The translations under genes were made by a program, and so were the position numbers. Below are positions 1 to 60,589 of a DNA stretch of 64,000 nt, in pieces. Location: NCBI GenBank assembly GCA_037039925.1, contig JAXRKP010000426.1:156001-220000 (forward strand), read 5' to 3'. This DNA is from Doris montereyensis. Lineage: Eukaryota > Mollusca > Gastropoda > Nudibranchia > Dorididae. How positions within the stretch are numbered: the stretch's first letter is position 1; each line of letters begins with the position of its first letter. The notes below the pieces were generated by a model that had not been told where the DNA came from, made no database searches, and worked only from the letters and a program-made list of their open reading frames with translations.

Positions 1-17423
<17,423 letters not shown>

Positions 17424-17529
17424 CTTGTAAACAAAGGTTTAGGAACATTAAAAACTCGATGTCGAATCGTCAGATGAAGTGAAACAATTTTGCTGGTCAT
17501 TGAGTAGAAATCATGGATATGCTGCAAGT

Positions 17530-17739
17530 TTCTTCTTCTTCTTCGTCATATTGTTTTTCTTCTTCTTCTTTTTCTACTTCTTTTTCTTCTTCTTCTTCTT
17601 CTTCTTAGAATTGATAATAATAACAGCAACGACAGCAAGAAGAAGAACTAGAACAAGAACAAGAACAAAAGAGCAAGAAGAACAAGAAGAACAAGAACAA
17701 GAACAAGAAGAACACGAAGAAGAAGAAGAAGAAGAAGAA

Positions 17740-17771
<32 letters not shown>

Positions 17772-17945
17772 AGAAAGAAGAAGAGAAAAAGAAGAAGAAG
17801 AAGAAGAACAAGAACAAGAACAAGAAGAACAAGAACAAGAACAAGAAGAACAAGAACAAGAACAAGAACAAGAACAAGAAGAAGAAGAAGAAGAAGAAGA
17901 AAAGGAAAAAAAAGTAAAAGAAAAAAAAAAGAAGAAGAAGAACAG
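17530..17945. repeat. (TTC)n followed by (GAA)n/(CAAGAA)n, upstream of INTS4
   Basis: A pyrimidine tract (17530-17608) switches to an A/G-rich tract built of GAAGAA, CAAGAA and GAACAA (17636-17945). It lies 100-520 bp upstream of the INTS4 start codon. The two halves are complementary, so hairpin or triplex formation is possible. The 234-codon Glu-rich open frame over it is a repeat artefact. Confidence 0.9.
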
Positions 17946-18109
17946 TTCTTCTTATGTGTCAGGTCTGTTGCACACATTGGCCATGATTCCTTATCAGTTC
18001 TCTCTCAATCTGTTCTCTGTAGCTCTCAAGAATTCTGTATCACTTTGTCTATCCCGTGTTGTCCAGGCATTCATACTTGATGTGTGTGTCATTCTCGATC
18101 TACCTCTGC

Positions 18110-18445
18110 CTCCTCCCGTTGTTCTTTCCATCTCTTTTTCGTCAATATATAAGAGGAAACAGCAAGATGGACGATTTAAGTGAAAGAAGGAAAGGAAAGA
18201 AGTACGACCTACCATTTGCACCCACTAACTGCCCGCTCGCCAACTAACTGGCACAATCCAATCCTACCCGAAGAACGACCAGTCATCACCTTGATGTAAG
18301 ATTTATGATACAAGTTTGATTGTTTGTTTCATTGATTATTTACCCCATCCATCAGATGCAATGATCTCAGTATGAATTAAAAGGAAACAGCAAGAAGAAA
18401 GATATTGAAATTGAAAGAGGGAAAGGAAAGTAACACGATCCACTA
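18110..18445 (+). repeat. Two R3 copies in tandem order
   Basis: Copy one (about 18110-18242) ends AAGAAGTACGACCTACCATT and ...CTGCCCGCTCGCCAACT; copy two (about 18320-18445) starts GTTTGTTTCATTGATTATTT and keeps CCCATCCATCAGATGCAATG. Both lie in the INTS4 5' flank. Confidence 0.75.
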
Positions 18446-18754
18446 CTTAGCAATTAAAGACAAACAGTGAGGCAAGGAAGGAGCATGTTGAAAGTGAAGG
18501 AAATGGGATTGAATAGTATTAAAGCCCCATAGGTGTATTCCTTGTGTTTATCTCATATTTGTTCCTATGGGAATTAAATATTAATTAAATGTTATTGCCT
18601 TTACTTAGCACTTAGTAGCGCTCACTGACTGCCAACCCGTCCATCCGCAAGCAATAAAATACAAGAACAACAAAAGAAAGAGAGAGAAATCCAAAACAAT
18701 TCACAACCAGAAACCTGTATTCCATCCCTGTCAAACCTTAGGATTTGGAGTAGT

Positions 18755-19530
18755 TATCTTTGTCTGTGTAATCTCCAAGTTATCTTTGATAATCTTTGTG
18801 TAATCTCCAAGTTATCTTTGATATAATCTTTGTATAATCTCTATTATCTTTAATAACCTCTGTGTGATCTCCAAGTTATCTTTGATATAATCTCTGTATA
18901 ATCTCCAAGTTATCTTTGATTTAATCTCTGTGTCATCTCCAAGTTGTTTTTGGTAATCTCTGTGTAATCTCCAAGTTATCTTTGATAATCTGTGTGTAAT
19001 CTTTGATAATCTGTGTAATTTCCAAGTTATTTGATAATTTTCGTGTAATGTCCAAGCTATCTTTGATAATCTCTGTGTAATCTTTGATAATCTCTGTGTA
19101 ATCTCCAAGTTATCTTTGATAATTTGTGTAATTTCAAATTATCTTTGATAATCTCTGAGTAATCTCCGTTATCTTTGATAATCTGAGTTTCTTTGAAATT
19201 TACCATTCCGGTGATCTCAGAGGAAACAAGATGAAAAATAAATGAAAGAAAGAAAGGAAAGAAATAGGACCTACCAGCAGGACCCGCCAACCATCCGCAG
19301 TCTCTTGAGTTATCTCCTTTATCTTTGATAATCTGAGTAATCTCCTTTATCTTTGATAATCTCCAAGTAATCTCCGTTATCTTTGATAATCTTTGAGTAA
19401 TCTCCGTTATCTTTGATAATCTGTGAGTAACCTCCATTATTTTATTATTTTTGATAATCTCTGAGGTTATCATTGATAATCTCTGAGTAATCTCTGTTAT
19501 CTTTAATAATGTCTGTATAATCTCTGACTA
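18755..19530. repeat. 31-33-bp minisatellite interrupted by an R3 insertion
   Basis: Unit TAATCTCTGTGTAATCTCCA + AGTTATCTTTGA, about twenty copies. An R3 element (19195-19305, ending AGGACCTACCAGCAGGACCC) splits it, so the array predates that insertion. Confidence 0.9.
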
Positions 19531-19591
19531 ATCACAAGAACAAAACAGAACAACACAAAACTCATTTTTTGCATTCATAAAACATTGCAGT

Positions 19592-19597
19592 TTTATT
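19592..19597 (-). terminator. Candidate poly(A) signal AATAAA with GU-rich downstream element
   Basis: On the minus strand AATAAA is followed within 35-75 bases by TTTTGTGTTGTTCTGTTTTG (19530-19560), a textbook GU-rich downstream element. Same strand as CAPN5; about 2.2 kb before the INTS4 start. Confidence 0.4.
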
Positions 19598-20269
19598 GAT
19601 ATATAATATAGCTGAGAAGAGTTTGGTAAATGAGATTGCATTTGGAATTGGAATTGTATAAATGACACTGACAGTGAAAAACACAAGACCTGGATTTAGT
19701 TTTAGTGGGAACTTCAGAACGCAAGAAAACAAAAAATATAGGAGATGGTAAAAAAACCAAACAACTGCTATAAGTTTATCTATAAGAAAATCATAAATAA
19801 AGATTTAGTGAAAGGACTCTATTCTCGTACTACAATATTATATAAATCCATAATGACATGTACAAAAAAAATGGGGTGGGGGGGGGGGGGGAGGGTCTGA
19901 CAAATCCCAAAAAGTAAAAAAAGGGAGCAGAAGAAAGCCACTAATATTACTATGATAGTGCCACAAAGCAGAAATCCTAAGCCAATATAAAAATGTATTT
20001 TTATAGACTGTCAGTTACAGCAAAACGATTTCCAGCAAAATGATTTCCACACCAGTAATGAAAAAAAAAAAAAGATTTCATAAACTTATAATAAATGATA
20101 AAATGGCAAACTAACACTACTAACATTGTACAAAGAATAATTATGACGTATAAGATTTGAAAATCTTAAAAAGTCAATGAGAACCTAGCTCTCAAAAATA
20201 TCCAGTATAATGTTTACACACATTTTTATCAAAGTACATGTATTATAATGACATTAAATTGTGTAGGAT

Positions 20270-20545
20270 TCAATGAGTCATTCTGTCGGGAGAAATCGTT
20301 TGTGTGTTGTATCCTTAGTTCTCATGTGGAGGGGGAGTTTGTGGTATTGGGTTGGGGTTTATGTTGTATGTGGTATTGGGTTGGGGGTTTGTGTCGTATG
20401 TGATATAGGGTTTGGAGTTTGTGTCGTATGTGGTATTGGGTTGTGGGTTTTGTTTGGGTGGGGGCTAAGGAGGATGGTTTTGTCATCTGTTTGCCGTTTT
20501 TGTTTTGTGTTTTCTTTGTTCTGGTGTATTTGATATTTGTTCTAA
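20270..20545. repeat. Short G/T-rich imperfect repeat
   Basis: TGTGGTATTGGGTTGGGGTT/GTGTCGTATGTG words repeated about four times within 20330-20450. The 86-codon frame over it is low complexity. Confidence 0.6.
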
Positions 20546-20799
20546 TGGCTGCAGATGAAGACAAAAGTTAATTGGTTAAAAACCCTCCATGCACAGAAAA
20601 TTACTTGTATTATTCAAACACCACAAAAAGTGCTCATCTCTATTCGTAAATTCATTTGAGCTGCAAAAGTTCTTGTTACGCTTAACTAATAAAATACGTT
20701 TTGAGTAAAAATTAATTTTAAAGCTGATTTCGTATTTTTACAAAATGTAATTTCATAATGACATTTTACTCTCTTTAATAGATCAGTAAAAACTAATAC

Positions 20800-20810
20800 T
20801 AATAATGATG

Positions 20811-20847
<37 letters not shown>

Positions 20848-20875
20848 CAATGATAATAATAATTGTAATAATTAT
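20800..20875. repeat. (ATA)n microsatellite
   Basis: AATAATAAT repeat with a few changes. Confidence 0.9.
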
Positions 20876-23800
20876 ATATCCTATATTTGAGTGAATGCGG
20901 AATGGCCCATGTTCACTGATCTTAAAAAAAAACCTCTTGTGTCTGTACAAAATTAAGAAAGCACACCACGTCTTGTTTAGATATTTCAGCCCAGATTTCT
21001 TGAAAATGCATTGTGGGTGGTGGACTGACAGATTTTATTTTCTGTACAAAATTGAAAATATTGCAATTGTAGTTGTTAAAAAAAAATAATTTTCTAATCA
21101 TTTTTCAAATGGGGCATTAGCACACTTCAAGAATGTTATTTCCTTTTCACATCAACTGAGAACTTTATTCATTTGTAGGGGATACAAAATGTGAGCATAA
21201 TTTTTATATTTATAAAAAACCAACAAACAACTCATCAAAGCGATTACAAAACAAAAATAAGTAAAATAACAATCAAGATCGCAAAAGTACAAAAACAATC
21301 CAGATCGCAAAAAAAAAAAATGAATGCAACGAAAGCAAAGGCGCCTTTCATTTAAATGAGCAAAACCTTGTGGAATCAGTAAAAAAAAACCAAACACCTT
21401 TTTGTCAATGAAAACATTGACTGTTAGACCTATGAGTAATTTAATGAAGTACACTCAGATTGACAAACAATTAATCTTTCTAAAACGTATTCTATGCAAT
21501 AATCGAAATTGAAAAAAATTATAACTTTTATTATCATTTCACACTGAATTAATTCATTTTTCTTTTTCTTTTTTTTTAACATTAGATAATACTACGGAAT
21601 TACGGCTTAATTGAATTCAGGTTGATGTCTTTAAGTACAATAGGTGAATGCATTTAGAAACACATGTATGGTTGTTTGAGACAATTTGTTCAAAGAGACT
21701 TCAGAATCGGATACAAATAGTCTGTGTCATAAATCAATGTTATATATAGAGTGACGCGTTTAAGGATTTTCTCGCAATACACAAGGCACAACATGGAGGT
21801 CTTATTAAGCCATTCTTTTAAATTTAACGAAGCAACAAAGCTTTAGCACAAAGCTCCGTTTAAGCTCTTTGAGAAAACAAATGATCGTTATCATTGACGT
21901 TGAAAGCCACAAATTGCGAAGTCAAAAGAAACAAAAACATTTCAATAATTTATCGACTGAAAACATACCGTACAAGATTGGAGATTCAGTACTGAGAGAA
22001 ATTTATATTCAGCAGGTTAATGCGGAAAAATTTCAAAGGTGGGGAGTTTGATGGGAAAGTTTGGTAGGGGATAGGGAGGGGGAAGTGGGGGGGTGGTGGT
22101 TGGTGATGAAGGATCATTTTGGTATAGGCGGAAGGAGAGGAAAGTGTTTGAATTGCTTCATTTCTCTTTCCACATTTAGTGGTGAGGGTAAATTTCAATG
22201 AATAAAACCCAATTCTACTGGTATATCTTTAACATTCTTACACAACATAGATCTGCTTCCAGTAAATTTGTCTCTGTTTTTCTTTTTTTTTTTTGGGGGT
22301 TTCTTTTTCTTTTTTTTTGAGAGAGAGAGAGAAGACAAGAGGAAGGGAAGTGGTTTCATCCCCTTTAAAAAGGATTCATGATGGAACAATGGTCAGACTA
22401 AAATGTCCGTTTGTCATTCTTGGCAGATTGGAATTTTTATTTCAGATGAAACATGGGGAATGGGATCTATTCCACATCAACACACACTTTGCGTTGAATA
22501 AGTGAGCAATTTTCATTTCAGCAGGTTCATGGGGTGGGGGGGAACTGTTTTGGTTTCTTCCAACATTGAGCAGCTGAGTAAGGATTAATTTATTTCAAAG
22601 CGAGACAAATTGTTCAAAATAATAAAAAACGTTACCCAATGGGCATTTGCGCTTTTAACGTGAATATAACAAGAATTTAATGCAAACGTGAAATTGATCC
22701 ATGATACATTGTAAAAAGAAACATTTCAGTCAGTTTAAGCAGGTAAGTGAAGCAACAATAACAGAAATGCCATGAGAAAAATGTAATGTAAGTAATAAAT
22801 AGTTCCACTGCATGTTGAGGGAAACAAAGGTCATAGTGATATAGTTGCGATTATTAAAAGAGGGATACATGGATATCCAAGCAGGGATATGTGGATATCC
22901 AAAGAACTGCTTTTGATGTTGCATGTATCAAATAGAATGCAAAAACAAATTTAAACTTTGACCTTAGACAGACTGTATGTAATGCGAGTGACTTGTGTTG
23001 AAGAAACGGTTTAAAGGTACCAGAGTACAAATCAGGTTGGAAAATTGGGTAAATCGACAAACATGTGGAACCCAGTGTCAAATATGACTGATACGGGAAC
23101 ACACACAAACATTGATCTTGTCACTCAGCTAAAACTAACAGAGAAGGACCGTAGAAGATCAACGATGTGGCCACATTTACCTACTTCCCAAATATAATGT
23201 AGCAATCTCAAAGGATTGAGGCAGATAGGCGTCACATTTTCAGCTCAATGGAGATAGGCGGACAGAGTTGTTTATGTTATTGTTGCTGTTACTGTCATAT
23301 TGTTAGTTGTTATTGTTCTGAGATAGAGAAAAGGTAAAGTATCATTCCTCCCATCGCCCCCTCCCTCTCCCAGCCTTTTGTCTCATTATCTATATATCAT
23401 ATGTATATATAATTCTGAGTTGGTTGATTTTTGTTTGCCAAAGGCTTTGTTCATAGGCCCCTAAGGGTAACCATAGTTTGCATGTGGGCTCTAAATCATC
23501 CTAAGGTCAATTTCGTTTCAGAAAATTTTCCACCAGAAATAAATTAATGTAAATTTCACTGTTTCCTCTGTCTTCGAATAGAATTTTCATTCAGCTAACA
23601 CGTCGTCTTCAAGAGGTTTTATAATTAAAAAGTAGGAATACTACTGTTCACGCCTACTTGTGTAAACTCAGTATAAAGAGACAAAAGGCAGAGTATGCGG
23701 AAAAATTAAAAAAATTAAAAATAAAATTTGCGCATTTTTTTCGGCTGGTTTTGAAAAAAATGTTGCTGTAAAATGAAGAAAAAAATACATTATATTTAGG

Positions 23801-24003
23801 ATCAGCAGGGATTAACATTTTTAATCGACATGAAACACAATATGCATGATATTTAAAAAATTCTAAGAGTTTAATCAAAATGAATTGTAAAAATTTTATA
23901 AATTTATCAATCATGATCATGGCGTATCAGATCTTACTTTCTATTTCAATGTCATATTTGGAGTGGTAAAAACAAAATGTTAAAACAATCAGTAAAACAT
24001 TGA

Positions 24004-54829
<30,826 letters not shown>

Positions 54830-54977
54830 GACGACGGCCGCTATTCTCGTCTGCTAGCCAGCCACAGACAGATACTGTATGGGGAGAAAACAAAAAAAAA
54901 CAAAACAAAAAAAACAAGATTATATTAATATCGTGTTTTAAAATACATAGAAGTGGAGACCAAAAAAAATAACGATG

Positions 54978-55320
54978 GATTTATCGTCTGTATCCTCACT
55001 CACAAATGCAAGCTCGCTGACTTTAGATCATTCATCAGCCTGCATGTCATTTCGTCGCTCGCAGGCCTTCTCAACCCCTATTGAGTATATCATACAGCGC
55101 TCATACTAACAATTTGACAAAAAAATCATTCTCTGCTTATAGCTCGGTACTCATTCATTTACACGTGAGTCATTTGAGGAAATGAAAGTGAAGAATATAT
55201 ATCTTAAACTTTCCAGCGTTCTGGGGGAGAAAACCCCGAATTGGGCCAGCCGGGACTTGAACCAATGTCGTCGTGATTACAAACTCACAACACTAGCGAT
55301 TGTGTTGCAATGTCTGGTCT
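54978..55320 (-). repeat. SINE-C copy
   Basis: GTATCCTCACTCACAAATGC to the reversed head ACTTGAACCAATGTCGTCGT + GATTACAAACTCACAACAC. Lies 150 bp upstream of the CAPN5 start codon. Confidence 0.8.
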
Positions 55321-55442
55321 TCTTCGGGTGTCGTCTAAAATCCATAGCATCGGAGGGTACAATTTTTCAGTTAGATTGTCCCTCTAGTATGTTGTCCTTC
55401 CGGGCTATTACAAACCACAGAATCGGAGTGTAAACCGTTTTC

Positions 55443-55525
55443 TAAAGATAAAGATAAAGATAAAGATAAAGATAAAGATAAAGATAAAGATAAAGATAAA
55501 GATAAAGATAAAGATAAAGATAAAT
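55443..55525. repeat. (AAAGAT)n microsatellite
   Basis: Thirteen near-perfect hexamers. Confidence 0.98.
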
Positions 55526-55529
55526 AAAG

Positions 55530-55805
55530 ATGGATTTACAGTCCGTATCCCCGCACACAAGTGCAGGCTCACCGACTGTACATCATTTCTATAGTATAGC
55601 GTAAAGTGGAACAGGTGATGCTACATTCCCTGCCTGAACAGGACGCTCGTCTGTTGTGGGTGTGTGTCGAATGGGAAAGCGCGTGTTAAGCGTCTTTCCC
55701 GATGAACACAACGTTGGGGTCTACTAGCGTTGGCATGACTCGAACCCAGGACCCGGTGGCCCTCAGTCGTACAGCCCAGACACTTAGCCACTGACGCCAC
55801 GATTA
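55530..55805 (-). repeat. SINE-C start fragment joined to reversed SINE-A
   Basis: CAGTCCGTATCCCCGCACAC (SINE-C), then GCGTAAAGTGGAACAGGTGA and the reversed SINE-A head GACTCGAACCCAGGACCCGG...CACTTAGCCACTGACGCCAC. Confidence 0.8.
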
Positions 55806-55889
55806 TTCCAGAAGGGTCATCGATTAATTGATTGATTGGCCGATCAGTCTACTTCACGCGACAGGGTGGTGTATCAACATTGAAACTAT

Positions 55890-56840
55890 TTTTTTCCGAC
55901 TGAAATTTTCCTCGTCCACCACAATGAGGTTTTGTTTGTTTGTTTCAATTGGAATTGTACATCATCCACCATAATGAAGTTTTGTTTGTTTGTTTCAATT
56001 GGAATTGTTGTCATCCACCATAATGAGGTTTTGTTTGTTTGTTTCAATTGAAATTGTCATCATCCACCACAATGAGGTTTTGTTTGTTTGTTTCAATTGA
56101 AATTGTCATCATCCACCACAATGAGGTTTTGTTTGTTTGTTTCAATTGAAATTGTCATCATCCACCACAATGAAGTTTTGTTTGTTTCAATTGAAATTGT
56201 CATCATCCACCACAATGAGGTTTTGTTTGTTTCAATTGAAATTGTCATCATCCACCATAATGAGGTTTTGTTTGTTTGTTTCAATTGAAATTGTCATCAT
56301 CCACCACAATGAGGTTTTGTTTGTTTGTTTCAATTGAAATTGTCATCATCCACCACAATGAGGTTTTGTTTGTTTATTTCAATTGAAATTTCATCATCCA
56401 CCATAATGAGGTTTTGTTTGTTTGTTTCAATTGAAATTGTCATCATCCACCATAATGAGGTTTTGTTTGTTTGTTTCAATTGAAATTGTCATCATCCACC
56501 ATAATGAGGTTTTGTTTGTTTCAATTGAAATTGTCATCATCCACCATAATGAGTTTTTTTGTTTGTTTCAATTGAAATTGTCATCATCCACCATAATGAG
56601 GTTTTGTTTGTTTCAATTGAAATTGTCATCATCCACCATAATGAGGTTTTGTTTGTTTGTTTCAATTGAAATTGTCATCATCCACCATAATGAGGCTTTG
56701 TTTGTTTGTTTCAATTGAAATTACCCGTTCAACATGGTGGTAATCTCAGGGCGAATTGAGAGCAAACAGCGCGATGACAGAGTAAAGGAAAGAATGTAGG
56801 ACCTACCTGCAGAACCCCAAACCACCCGCCCAATGAGGTT
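55890..56840 (+). repeat. 49-bp array of the R3 head, about 17 copies, ending in a complete R3
   Basis: Unit TTTGTTTGTTTGTTTCAATT + GAAATTGTCATCATCCACCA + CAATGAGGT, some units four bases shorter. The last unit (56700) runs on into GGTAATCTCAGGGCGAATTG, AGCAAACAGCGCGATGACAG and GTAGGACCTACCTGC, a whole R3. Confidence 0.92.
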
Positions 56841-56879
56841 TTGAGATGATCTCAGTGTGATTGAGGCAAGGAACATCGT

Positions 56880-57075
56880 CTAGTACAAGAGGTTTTGTTT
56901 GTTTCAATTGAAATTTACATCCTCCACCACAATGAGGTTTTTGTTTGTTTCAATTGAAAGAGATCGTCTACAACAATGAGGTTTTTGTTTGTTTGAGAAG
57001 AAATTTACATCGTCTAGTACAATGAGATTTTGAGAGAGAAATTTAGATCGTCCACCACAATGAGGTTTTGTTTGT
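56880..57075 (+). repeat. Diverged R3-head repeats
   Basis: Four further TTGTTTGTTTCAATTG...CACAATGAGGTT units, irregular, leading into the GA tract. Confidence 0.8.
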
Positions 57076-57111
57076 TTGTTTTCAATTGAGATTAACCCGT
57101 TCAAGAGAGTA

Positions 57112-57956
<845 letters not shown>

Positions 57957-58009
57957 ATTCGAGAGAGAGATTTAGAGAGTCCAGAGAGACGCGAGTGAGA
58001 GAGAGATGG

Positions 58010-58410
58010 TTTGTTTTAATTTCTGTTGAAATTTACCCCGTCAACCATTGCGGAGATCCCAGGGTGGATTAAGAGGAAACAGTAAAATGAAATATAAGTG
58101 AAAGAAGGAAAGGAAAGATGATTAAGAGGAAACAGCAAGATGACAGAAGCACAGAGGAGGAAAAAGAAATAAGTAGGATCTACCAGCTGCGACCCGATAA
58201 TCACCCACGCTCCAAAAACGATCTTCCAACCAATACTATAATAATACAATATCATACTAAACAAAGAGAAATTGTTGTGTTGTCTTTTCATGAGAGGAAA
58301 GAATAAGGAGGTAGGAGAGGAAACAGCAAGTTGAAAGAAAGAGTACATGTGAAAGAGTGAAAGGAAAAGAAGTAGGACCTACCAGCGGTCCCGCCAACTA
58401 CCCACCAGAC
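58010..58410 (+). repeat. Two to three R3 copies in a row
   Basis: TGTTTTAATTTCTGTTGAAA + ACCCCGTCAACCATTGCGG (58010-58125), then AAGAGGAAACAGCAAGATGA to AAGTAGGATCTACCAGCTGC (58120-58205), then AGGAAACAGCAAGTTGAAAG to AAGTAGGACCTACCAGCGGT (58315-58400). Confidence 0.85.
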
Positions 58411-58469
58411 AGCTGCGGTGGACACAACTTCGTTTCGTTACGAAAACTACCTGGTTTGTAATTTACTTG

Positions 58470-58610
58470 ATTAACGTCTGCTGTCATTAGCTCACCGGGT
58501 CACGTGATTCAGCAAAGGCCGCGGCGGTGCGAGCGAGAGGTTAGCGGCGATTCTTTGCCTTGTGTGCTGTGCATTATTGATACACAGAGATCGATTTCTG
58601 GTGGCAAGGG
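58470..58610 (-). promoter_or_regulatory. Candidate CAPN5 promoter or 5' noncoding exon
   Basis: A CpG-richer island in an AT-rich flank (CCGCGGCGGTGCGAGCGAG). Contains the palindromic E-box GTCACGTGAT at 58499-58508 and an adjacent TGCTGAATCA (minus strand), similar to E-box/CLEAR and Maf/NRF sites. On the minus strand TTAATCAAGTAAATT could be a donor. Purely positional evidence; 3.7 kb upstream of the CAPN5 ATG. Confidence 0.3.
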
Positions 58611-58649
58611 TAAAGTGCTAAAGACACTATAGCGTTGGTCTAGAGTGAC

Positions 58650-58838
58650 TACTCTACACAAGATTTGATTCAGAGTTTGAAAAAAGATTTCAGAATAAGG
58701 CTACTTGGCTAATTAGCTCAACTGAACTGAACAAGGGAGCCAATCACGCCAGTATTGAAAGAACTATACTGGCTCCCGTTTTAAGATCCTTTGTTATTGT
58801 TACAGATGTTTAAACGGTCTTGCCCCATCCTATTTACA
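58650..58838 (+). pseudogene. CR1-like LINE reverse transcriptase fragment, left part
   Basis: Encodes EPITPVLKELYWLPF and, in another frame, RCLNGLAPSYLQ, the conserved C-terminal region of CR1/Jockey-type reverse transcriptases. Interrupted at 58838 by SINE-B and resuming at 59145 (ELVSFYQPN). Dead. Confidence 0.8.
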
Positions 58839-59144
58839 GGGGGACTCGGCAGTTCAGAGTCAAGGTGTCGGTCTCTCAACCAAAGGTAGTAGGTTCGAGC
58901 CCCACCGACGGTTGAACATTTTTTTCGAGTAAAATCTACCCCTTGGTCCAAGAAGGTGGATCGACATCTAGTCCCATCGGAGACGGACGAGAAAAAGGAG
59001 GTCATGTCTGCATATCACAACACTTTGCGCACGTTAAAGATCCTTGGCTGTTTACTGGGCAGTCCAGGCAAAATTAAAAAATCCTACCAAAACTCCCGAG
59101 ATCACCTTAGTTGTGGATGTGGGTAAATCAAATCAAATCAAAAA
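58839..59144 (+). mobile_element. SINE-B, complete, with 12-bp target site duplication
   Basis: 306 bp flanked by ATCCTATTTACA (58827-58838 and 59145-59156), so both ends are defined. tRNA-like head GGGACTCGGCAGTTCAGAGT with B-box TAGGTTCGAGCCCCACC; body GTCCAAGAAGGTGGATCGAC, GTTAAAGATCCTTGGCTGTT, GAGATCACCTTAGTTGTGG; tail (AAATC)n. All other SINE-B calls are named by similarity to this copy. Confidence 0.92.
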
Positions 59145-59410
59145 ATCCTATTTACAAGAGCTGGTCAGTTTTTACCAACCTAATTGAGTATTAAGATCAT
59201 CAAATTCCGTCTTGATCACCATGGCAACTAAAAGACCATCTTCTATTGACTCTTATGCAATACTATCTCTTTCAATACAAGAAACAGGCAGCCCTTCATT
59301 TCTCAATGTTTTAAAATAGTCTTAAGAACGACTTTTTTATGAGAGGATTTTGTTCCTCTTAGTTTAAAAACAATTTTCATTAAACTTTTAGTGTTTGCTA
59401 AAATTGTAAC
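59145..59410 (+). pseudogene. CR1-like LINE fragment, right part
   Basis: Continues the frame broken by SINE-B (SYLQ-ELVSFYQPN) and degrades into AT-rich sequence with TTAAAATAGTCTTAAGAACG. Confidence 0.65.
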
Positions 59411-59499
59411 TAACATCATAAACACAATGAACTAAATAAAAGAGGAAAGAGAGCAAATGCAAGAAAAACCAAAACAATGCTAGTAACTATGGGAAACTA

Positions 59500-60140
59500 A
59501 AAAACAAAATCTTAAATTGGGCAGGAAGAATTTAGAACAAGTTCAAGCTACAATTACCTAAGAGTAATGATTAACTCAGAGGGAAAACTAAAGAGAAGAA
59601 ATCAGCCAGAGAATCAAAAGAGCAAGTGCAATATATAACCATCTAGGAAAGGCATTTGTAGGTAAACAAGAATTGTCAACAAAAACCAAATGGCAGTATA
59701 TACAACACAGTTTATTGTCCTACTCTCCTCTATGGCAGCGAAACCTGGACCTTAGACAATAGAGAATACAGTAGAGTATAAGCAGCTGAAATGAAATATC
59801 TAAGAAGAGTAGTAGGGAAAACTAAAAGAGTCAAAAATCAGAAACAAAACAATAAGAGATCAAACCAAAGCAGATGGCATAAAAAAACTAAGATAGGAAA
59901 TAAATCAACTGAGATAGTTTGTGCATGTAAACAGAATGAATGACAATAGAATAGCTGAAATCAAGTATACAATGCTAAACCCAAGGTAAAGCCAAAAGGG
60001 CAGACCTCCGAGAAAGTGGGAAGAAGATATAAAGACGCATTAAAGCAAAAAATTTAACTCTTTTTGGAAGGAAGCAGAAAATGCCAGGGCATCCTGGAGA
60101 AAGATCTGAACCCATGCACCGGAAGGTAGAATGAAGTCAT
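59500..60140 (+). pseudogene. 3' end of an RTE/I-like LINE (C-terminal reverse transcriptase region)
   Basis: Frame pieces YLRVMINSEGKTKE, QRIKRASAIYNHLGKAFVGK, LYGSETWTLDNREYSRV, AAEMKYLRRVVGKTKRVK, FWKEAENARASWRK and THAP. This is the usual C-terminus of the retroelement family whose N-terminal endonuclease is at 53400-54290. Many indels and stops. Confidence 0.82.
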
Positions 60141-60199
60141 AAAGAAGAAAAGGAGCTAACATAATTTATTTTTTGTTGCGTACATTTTATTATAATCTG

Positions 60200-60303
60200 T
60201 AATATATTGTGTCAATGCTATTTTTGCAGCAAGTGCTTATCGATCATTTCGGTGGATGAGAGGCACTCAATAAATGTAATTATTATCATTATTATTTTTA
60301 TTT

Positions 60304-60400
<97 letters not shown>

Positions 60401-60402
60401 CC

Positions 60403-60433
<31 letters not shown>

Positions 60434-60437
60434 TATT

Positions 60438-60472
<35 letters not shown>

Positions 60473-60510
60473 TATTATTATTATATTATTATTATTATCA
60501 TTATTATAAC
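60200..60510 (+). repeat. Retroelement 3' tail with (ATT)n/(ATC)n microsatellite
   Basis: GGCACTCAATAAATGTAATT then about 220 bp ATT/ATC. The entry sequence is the typical 3' end of molluscan LINE or SINE elements with A/T-rich tails. Confidence 0.85.
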
Positions 60511-60589
60511 TACGACTAAGGATAATATGATACAGTTACAGAAAGCTGCACATAAGGGCAAAGACAAACAGTATAAGGGAGCCTTGTTG

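Larger units (their letters stand above)
19575..24003 (-). other. Candidate long 3' UTR of CAPN5
   Basis: From the CAPN5 stop at 24004 down to about 19575 the sequence is AT-rich and largely free of the SINE, R3 and minisatellite families that fill the rest of the window. On the minus strand it ends with CAATAAAACTGCAATG. Whether it is transcribed cannot be seen from DNA; an earlier poly(A) site is possible. Confidence 0.35.
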
